From Eudasyphora cyanicolor (Eukaryota; Arthropoda; Insecta; Diptera; Muscidae), in the NCBI GenBank assembly GCA_963930755.1, contig OZ005738.1:176197832-176261831 (forward strand): a DNA stretch of 64,000 nt, given 5' to 3'. Positions 57,400-64,000 of this stretch are shown piece after piece. Below the pieces are notes generated by a model, which was not told the origin of the DNA, ran no database searches, and worked only from the letters and a program-made list of their open reading frames with translations. Positions within the stretch are counted from its first letter, which is position 1. The number at the start of each line of letters is the position of its first letter. The translations under genes and the position numbers were made by a program.

Positions 57400-57562
57400 T
57401 TGCTCTTCTTTGTGGAGAGTGCCTTCTTAAATTGGGGACATATTCTACTACCAGCTATATGTTTTTGCATCCGTCGACTCATCTGCTTTGCAAAGTATGC
57501 AAAGCATTGCACGAGTGCAATGTAAAGTTCGTATAGTTGATGATACTGCACTTTTTGCTGTC
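57396..57562 (-). pseudogene. LINE ORF1 C-terminal tail overlapping ORF2 start
   Basis: A minus-strand frame, open from 57562, reads YELYIALVQCFAYFAKQ and MSRRMQKHIAGSRICPQF and stops in a TGA that overlaps the ORF2 start as ATGA. Such overlap is the common ORF1/ORF2 junction in R1-like elements. The rest of ORF1 is absent and the frame is closed upstream by TAG at 57565-57563. Confidence 0.6.
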
Positions 57563-57644
57563 GCTAATGTCACTCACTGTCTGCTGCGATCGATGTCGTT
57601 GCTTTTGTTGTTGATTTTTTTTATAATGGGTTGTACCCATGTAC

Positions 57645-57906
57645 AACTCCGCACCAGAATGGCGGGAGTTAAAAAAAAGAAAAAAATTAAAATTATATTT
57701 TATTAAATATTTTATTATATTATTTCGGCCGTGAGCCGTATGTGGTGGCAGTGTGCCAAAAGCGGTTGAGTCGTGAACTAAAGTAATTCAACAATGACGG
57801 CGTTGCCATCACTTAGCGAGTTTTGCGGCGTTGTGGTGAAAACCGACGGCTCCAAATCTAATGCAGGTGGCGATGAAGTCGGCAGTCAGCTGTTGTGACT
57901 TCAACA
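57645..57906. repeat. Direct repeat right of the R1-like LINE (262 bp)
   Basis: Partner of 53989-54236; the 34-codon frame is at 57794-57898. It is followed by AGGTATATTAAGG instead of the ATTCCCC found after the left copy. The extra 14 bases are in the AT-rich 'aattatattttattaaata' part. Confidence 0.9.
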
Positions 57907-58843
57907 GGTATATTAAGGTGATAGTTATTTTTTATTTTCGATTTTTCAAAATCGATTTCACTTTAACAAAATGCATATACTAGTATATTAGTTGAGGTTC
58001 CATTTAGATGATAATTAATCATATTCGTGTTTTCTTTTTTTTTTAAATATACATACGGGAGATTTCATTTCAAGTTAATCACTTTTTCAAACCGATGTCT
58101 TCTGATCGGATGAAAGAAATTTTGTGTCATAATAGTGACTAATAGAGGATTTTGTTGTGACTACTATCCAAGATTAGCCCTATTGGATAGTAGTTATGAC
58201 TCAAAACTTCAACGAGGACTGTCCGAGTTCAAGGTCGTTGAATGTTTACATTTTGGTCAAACGCTCCTTTTTTCCCATCCATATATCTAATTACCTATTG
58301 TATTTTGAAATGTTTGGCCAAAGTATTGTCTATAGCTTTTTCTTCAATCTTTTTAAAAAAATCACAAAAATATTTGGCTTTGCGAAATTTAAACTTGTTT
58401 TGGCATTTTTGTAAAAAGACATACTCGTATTGTTTTTTGTATTGATTTTTTTCAGACACCAAATTTATTATTTTTAGAATTGTTTTTTTTTAATTCAAAT
58501 CATTTAATGTAATTAATTTTAGCCAACAAAGGGGTAAAATTTCCTATGGTGCATCCCTAAGAAAATCGATGCCTAATTTAAAAATTTATAGCTCATTTGG
58601 CCAACCTAGCAACTCCACAAGTTATCAAAAAAATACCAAATTTAAATAACATTAAGTTAAATAAGATAACATCACATTGATAAACTAAATACTCTACGTT
58701 TGTAGATTACCTAATTAGCTACAACTTTTAAACTTGATGGTGCGTATAAAAACAATGAGTCGTCTATTTAGTCGAAGAAAGCGAATATCGTCATCGGATT
58801 CCTCGGGTTCGGATTCGATTTTCTTCGGAATGTTCTCATTTTA
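57907..58843. other. No recognised gene
   Basis: AT-rich DNA. Overlapping Phe-rich open frames at 58196-58445 have no domain. Confidence 0.4.
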
Positions 58844-58851
58844 TTCATGAC

Positions 58852-59224
58852 TAAAGTGACCATCCATCCCGCTTTTGGCGGGACCATCCCGATTTTGTAT
58901 TCGGGTCCCACCTAAATCTAAGCCAGTCCCGGATTTTCAACATTGCTGAATTGCCTTATGACAATGACTTCAAAACATTGAATACAATCTAATTAGAATT
59001 TTGAATTTATACATGATCTCAACTATTTTTTTTGTATCATACCATATGAAATAAGGAATCTATTTCATTTATCTGTTATTCTTTTTTTACGAAATAAATA
59101 TATTTCAGCAATCAATATTGAATTTATTTCAATGATTTTTAAAAAGTCCCGCTTTTTGTTACAAAATCCCGCTTTTTTTGCAAAGGCATTCCCGCTTTTG
59201 TACCAAAGACTGCTGGTCACTTTA
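58852..59224. mobile_element. Non-autonomous hAT element
   Basis: Perfect 11-bp ends TAAAGTGACCA and TGGTCACTTTA are flanked by an 8-bp duplication TTCATGAC (58844-58851 and 59225-59232). The subterminal part contains several CCCGC/GCGGG motifs (CCATCCCGCTTTTGGCGGGA, and 'cccgctttt' repeats near 59150-59200). 8-bp duplications and a TAR-GTGACCA-like end with CCCG-rich subterminus are typical of hAT. At 373 bp it encodes no transposase. Confidence 0.85.
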
Positions 59225-59371
59225 TTCATGACCGATCAGACCTTACGATTAAATAAAAAAAATTATATTAATTGTGAATTTATCGATGTTTTTAGAGGTT
59301 GGATTTATCTCAATATCTTTGAAATCGCTCGTGGGATCAAAAATTATATTAGAAGAAAACCAGTAAGGAAA

Positions 59372-60335
59372 GGCAAAAAGTCGGGCGGTGCCGACTATAT
59401 AATACCCTACACCTCCCTAACAATGCGATAAGGGTCATTGCCATAATAATTTGGAATAATTGGTAAATGGGTAGAATCATATTATCTAATTCTGAAACGA
59501 TAATCGCCAAATTAAGCAATATTCGTTCCTAAATTGAGAAACATCTTTCTGGAAAATTTTAATGATCGGAAGTAAAATACAACTTCTATAGCGGTTTGAT
59601 ACCAAATCAGGAGAAACATATATATGGAGCTTTAATATAAATCTGAACCGATTTTCTCAGAATTTGGCAGTATTCCTTCATGTAATAAGAAACCTCTTTC
59701 TGCCGAATTTAGCACTGATCGGATATAAAATACAGTTTTTACAGCGCTTACAGGTGAAATCGGGGGTAACATATATATGGGGGCTATATCTAAATCTGAA
59801 CCGATTTTCTCCGAATTTAGCAGTATTCCTTCATGTAATAAGAAACCTCTCTTTGCCGAAATTCGCACTGATCGGATATAAAATAACATTTTTACAGCGC
59901 TTACATGTCAAATCGGGGGTAACGTATATATGGGGCTATATCTAAATCTGAACCGATTTCTTCCAAATTTAACAGTGTTCATTCATATAATAAGAAACCT
60001 CTTTCTGCCGAATTTCAGACTGATCGGATATAAAATAAAGTTTTTACAGCGCTTACATGTCAAATCTGGGGTAGCATATACATGGGGGCTATATCTAAAT
60101 CAGAACCGATTTTAACCAAATTCAATTGGGATCGTCCTTGGGCCAAATAAAATATATGTGTAAATTTTCTTCGAGATCGGACCATAATTGCGACCTGTAC
60201 TTTGATTACAAGAATACATGCACAGACAGACAGACGGACATAGCTAAATCAACTCAGAAAGTGATTCTAAGTCCATCGGTATAATAAACAATGGGTCTGT
60301 TTCTACTCCTTTTGGGTGTTACAAACAAATGCACA
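59372..60335 (+). mobile_element. DINE-like family B with ~125-bp core repeats
   Basis: Starts 'gggcggtgccgactatataa' with 'taccctacacctccctaaca' and ends with CAGACAGACAGACGGACATA (60220-60241), 'ctaaatcaactcagaaagtg' and 'cttttgggtgttacaaacaa'. Four core units (from about 59620, 59765, 59922 and 60082) share 'atctgaaccgattttctccg', 'cttcatgtaataagaaacct' and 'ggatataaaat'. Open frames at 59664-60115 are repeat translations. A GACA/GACG run near the end recalls the mini-me microsatellite. Confidence 0.8.
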
Positions 60336-60540
60336 AAGTTATAATGAAGGCTACTTAGTTTAGTGTTATTTCAAGCTTTCCCGAAACAATTAAGATAAAT
60401 GGTTCTCAAATTATGCTAAAATAGATATTTCAACATCTACTTTATAGATGTTTATATATATTTTGATAGATATACAAGTCCCATCCCACTAATAGACCGT
60501 AATGCTCTTAAAGAAAAAAATAAACATGGAAGCAAAAGTA

Positions 60541-60660
60541 TTTCACAACCAAAATGTTGGTTGTCCTGATGGAATCGCATGATAGTAGACAGAACTACCA
60601 AAATTCGGCAGTTGGCAAATAATTCGGTTGAGGCAACCAAACGGTATTCTGTGTGTATTA
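60541..60660 (-). repeat. Inverted copy of the 42.13-kb element end
   Basis: On the minus strand this reads ACACACAGAATACCGTTTGG, then 'ttgcctcaaccgaattattt' and 'accaacattttggttgtgaa', matching 42131-42240 with about 10 differences. Only the end is present, a solo terminus or a strongly deleted copy. Confidence 0.8.
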
Positions 60661-62920
60661 AAAGGAAAAATTGTATTGTTTATGCAGAAATCTGAGAAAC
60701 ATATCACATAAATTGTCTTGAAAGTTCTTATTAATACATCACAGAATTTAATTCTACCAAAATAGGACTAAATCTGTATATAAGATTTGTATGCTGATGT
60801 TTTTGAAAAGTGTTTTGATAATTCGTCTGGCGACACTAGCTATAGTCATTGTCATACACAGTCCGATTATAGTCATTGGAAAATTCATCTAAACAGCGAA
60901 TTTGAACGAATTCCGATAACTGCTGAATTCATGCTGAACATTATCATTGAATTGCTCAACTTCCATGTGTTTAATTTGCACTAAACTGGAGAAACTATAT
61001 AAGCTCTGTACATTTAACTTTCTGTAGATAATGGCCCCTTCCGAACAATTTCGTAAAAATTATCTTAATGTCTTCAAATTTAATATTTTAGATTACTTTT
61101 GCTATGTCAATACTCAGAAAAAAAGGAATATACCATCCTTTTTGGTATATTTCACACAAATAAATGGTAAATGATACCTAGTCTCCTGAAGCATAGTTAT
61201 GGTATCTATGCCCTTTGTTACTTTGTTAAGATGCTTCGTGCCTCATCTTTAAGATATTGACTTTAAATTTATTTCGAAATAGCAATGTCATGGCTACAAC
61301 TATTTTTTGGCTAAAATCAATCCAATATGACTACATAAATAACACATTTCCGTACCGCCCGTTGTTTACAGCTGAAAATGATGCCTACAAATTGCCATAA
61401 GTAACCCATAGGCCACCCTTGTATATTAAAAATAATTTCCGCCATTGGGTGAAGAAAAAGGCAACGGCGGAAAATATATTAATTTGTTTTCTATTATTAT
61501 GCAATTTGGGGCATACAACGAAAACAAATACCATATATCATATTTGCTGGTAAAGATATGTTTCTGGCCCCATCTCCTTCCCCTCATTCGCAGATAAAGA
61601 GGTGAGGGCTTGAAGAAAACATAAAGTATAAATAAACAACAATGATATGCAAAATATGAACAATTCTTGCATAGGCCCCTGCAATCACCGAAGTCAAGTC
61701 ACAAGCCATGGCCTAAAAAAAAGATGACTCATCGTCCATCGATGATGGATTCAAATCCAAATTAAAATTGAGCCTATTGCCAAACCCAACCCACCAATTG
61801 TAGCTGTTCGAATATTACATAGAATCAGAAATGAAATGGTGCATATTTTATGCTAACAATAAAGTAATTATATCATCATCGCCACGGACATAATAATGAT
61901 GATGACCGTCATCATCACATCGGATTCTCGATATTATAGGTTATTATTACCAAAGTGTGTATTACCACCAACAGGAGTAAAACCAGTATTTTCCAGATGA
62001 ATGAATGCTTAGCACCGCAACTAAACGTTCCGCAGTTGGTTAGTCTGAATGTGTGGCTCTGCACAACAGTGGGGGAAATTAAGTAAATACAACGAAAGAA
62101 AATATTTTTTTGAAATAAGAATACATATATATAATCGATTAACAAGTTGATCCTGAACATAAATCGAGTTTAGGATTCCATTCCAGATGTATTTCAAATT
62201 TTCATTGTTAATAGAGTTCGGTGAGCTGATTTCACCGACTCATTTCTCCAGAAACGGCTGCCCAACTGTATGTAGTGTAGTCATTTCAAGTACGTATTCA
62301 CTAACAATGATTCTCTGTGATGTGATGATCAGCTGATTGATTAAATAAATACTCAGTTTCTTACCTTGAATTCAACGTTCTCAAATTGCCCCCACAGTAC
62401 ATCGTTCATCTAAATGACCATTAACCAATATTTTCAACACTCGGCGGGTTGGTGAGCTCGATAGCATGTGGTACCACAAGGCGCGGAGGGGGAGAGTCGT
62501 TGAATTGGTCGAGTCGATGTTGGTTGGCGCCACACATAAAAGTGAATAAATCTGCGATTAGCTACTTGTATCTTGAATGCGAAACATTTAGTAGACAACA
62601 GAACGAAGGAAGGAAGGACGGACGTACAGACGTACGCTCCGATGGATGAACGGTTAGATGGATGGATTGTGTTTGAGATTAAGATTAGGACCCCCACATG
62701 TGAAAAGTGAAACCGTGTTCACAACTTATCTATATGTACGTATGGCTTTATGGGACATTGAGGGTTAAAAGAGCATTGTGGAATATCAAACGATGGTAAT
62801 AACTATAATTTTCGGGAAATAGGGAACATACACAGCAATGAAAACAAAATTTTGGAAAAAAATCCAAAAAGTTCCCATAACAAAGTGTTCTTATTCATCT
62901 CAAGACAGAGCTAGTTTAGG
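60661..62920. other. Mostly unique DNA, no gene recognised
   Basis: Lower repeat content and more balanced composition than the rest. Small open frames (60787-60984 plus, 61915-62160 minus, 62434-62697 on both strands) lack domains. Near 62590-62640 a GGAAGGAAGGACGGACG run precedes GATGGATGAACGG repeats. This could be host intergenic or intronic DNA. Confidence 0.45.
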
Positions 62921-62924
62921 TTAG

Positions 62925-64000
62925 GTACTATGGTTGTCTGCGATCAGACCCACTTAAGCATATAGCCCCTTGTGATACCACATGGACAAACAATTAATAA
63001 ACTAATACCTCCCGTTGAATCGCTGTTGATGCCTTAAAACGGTCATTCAAAAGATGACAAAAGGGTGATATCAGCTAATTCTGCTAGCTCCATAAAGGTA
63101 CGGGGGCCCTGATTAGCTAACATTTATTTTGAAAGATTCGAGCATACACAGAGTAGTGGCATCTAACATCACCTCCTCTTTGTTTCTACAGTATCAGCAG
63201 AGATTGTTGGTATCAACTTTCAATCTCACTACATGCCTTCCTACCAGTCGCTTGATAAGGATATCAGATTCATGAACCGTTTTAAATTTAAGTGAGTCCG
63301 CGTGTTTCTGCAATGGTATCCGCGAATTTGTGTAATGTATACAACTCCTGAATGAATTCTATCTATTGCTGCTCTATCCATGCGCATTTTCCCGCAGAAT
63401 AATTTTTCAAGTCGCTAGACACTGGAATAGTGTCTAGCTGGAATTTGTTAGGCTGTACCTAGATGTGCATGGTTATCTGTTCCCTTAAATATCACCTTGA
63501 TCCGACTCACATATAAGGTGGATTTAAACTACTCAGCCATTGTTGTAATATATCTGCTGTAGTTGAGTGCTGTTCTTGAACTCAAAAATACAGAATTCAA
63601 CGACCGGAGCTATCTGGCTATTGGATAATTATTCGTATATTTATTTCAACCTTTATCAGGACGTTATATCTCAGTCATTGTGCTTATAGCTATTATTTTT
63701 TCATCATGGTAAACGCTGCAGTGGCCAGGTAGACTACGAGCTAAGTATAGATAGCCCTAGCTAGGTCTTTTGAGCAGATATCGAGGCCAACGTTTGGAAC
63801 CATTAGTGTCCAAACATAGAAGTAGAAGTCCACCCGGAATGCGGATTTTCTATATTCAGGCAATTCGGAAGAGCAGACATTTTCTGACTATTTTTCCCTA
63901 AAAGGTACTGCCGTGACTGCGGAAGACAGTTTGGACATAGCGTGTCCAGGAACAGCAAATGTAGTATTACCTTTAGTGCATCAGACGGCGTCGTTTTCGA
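62925..64000 (-). pseudogene. Antisense LINE 3' half (RNase H, zinc finger, tail)
   Basis: On the minus strand, RNase H-like VFLSSRTALNYSRYI is traceable near 63590-63540, then LIKRLVGRHVVRLKVDTNNL and C-YCRNKEEV near 63260-63180 (finger region as at 36.25 kb). The tail near 62925-63000 ('ttgtccatgtggtatcacaa', 'gtgggtctgatcgcagacaa') is a common fly LINE 3' end. Many stops. It runs off the window. Confidence 0.6.

Larger units (their letters stand above)
54237..57644 (-). mobile_element. R1/LOA-like LINE retrotransposon
   Basis: Minus-strand element with an ORF1 tail, ORF2 (endonuclease plus reverse transcriptase) and a 3' region ending in 23 A (T tract 54250-54272 on the plus strand), then ten G (C tract 54240-54249). 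It is bracketed by ~250-bp direct repeats. The body 5' of ORF2 is only about 245 bases, so most of ORF1 is missing. Confidence 0.85.

Noticed and set aside
53989..57906. LTR retrotransposon flanked by LTRs
   Set aside because: The enclosed coding region is APE endonuclease plus LINE reverse transcriptase without integrase or protease, and the repeats lack TG...CA ends.
59664..60115. Open frames with repeated 'NLNRF' phrases
   Set aside because: They translate the core repeat of DINE-like family B.
62434..62697. 87-codon minus-strand and 66-codon plus-strand frames
   Set aside because: Antiparallel overlap, no domain and no neighbour support.
1..64000. A coordinated multi-gene system
   Set aside because: Only one host gene and scattered mobile elements are visible; no operon-like or functionally linked set of genes was found.

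Overview
The window looks like nuclear DNA from a higher fly, probably a calyptrate dipteran. It is very AT-rich and crowded with transposable elements, and the only clear host gene is a painless-type TRPA channel whose coding part has one large intron. The repeats (DINE/mini-me-like elements with GTCY microsatellites, R1/jockey-like LINEs, mariner, Transib, hAT) fit a fly, but I cannot name the species from sequence alone.

Layout. 0-13 kb: a DINE-like element with a 155-bp core repeat, an unclassified dispersed repeat, then about 8 kb of degenerate ~30-bp palindromic repeats in two opposed blocks (4.26-8.64 kb and 10.56-12.4 kb) with a decayed DINE-like element between them. A MITE-like inverted repeat ends about 280 bp before the painless ATG.

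13.3-23.2 kb: painless. Two coding exons (13309-15507 and 22627-23169) join in phase 0 to give 913 codons. The 7.1-kb intron holds about 541 nearly perfect copies of the hexamer TTTAGC, a LINE fragment, a 1.6-kb foldback/MULE-like element inside the A tract of that LINE (9-bp target duplication), and an antisense RNase H remnant.

23.4-37.5 kb: nested LINE debris, a 77-bp-arm hairpin, two decayed DD41D-type mariner copies, a repeated broken gag-like reading frame interrupted by a TA-flanked MITE, and more of the ~30-bp repeat with foldback cores.

37.5-41 kb: a third mariner relic, split by a 2084-bp Transib (RAG1-related) element with identical 27-bp inverted ends beginning CACTGTG and a CGTCG target duplication. 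Its transposase keeps the region of the catalytic Glu but seems to have lost both catalytic Asp segments.

41.8-64 kb: further inverted-repeat elements, a head-to-head DINE-like pair, a 3.4-kb pearl-like tandem-repeat element ending in (GTCA)n, an R1-like LINE bracketed by unusual ~250-bp direct repeats, a non-autonomous hAT with an 8-bp target duplication, a second DINE-like family, about 2 kb of apparently unique DNA, and an antisense LINE 3' end.

No tRNA, rRNA or CRISPR was recognised. No coordinated multi-gene system is visible. The most notable items are the Transib-in-mariner nest, the giant hexamer array in the painless intron, and the palindromic repeat landscape.
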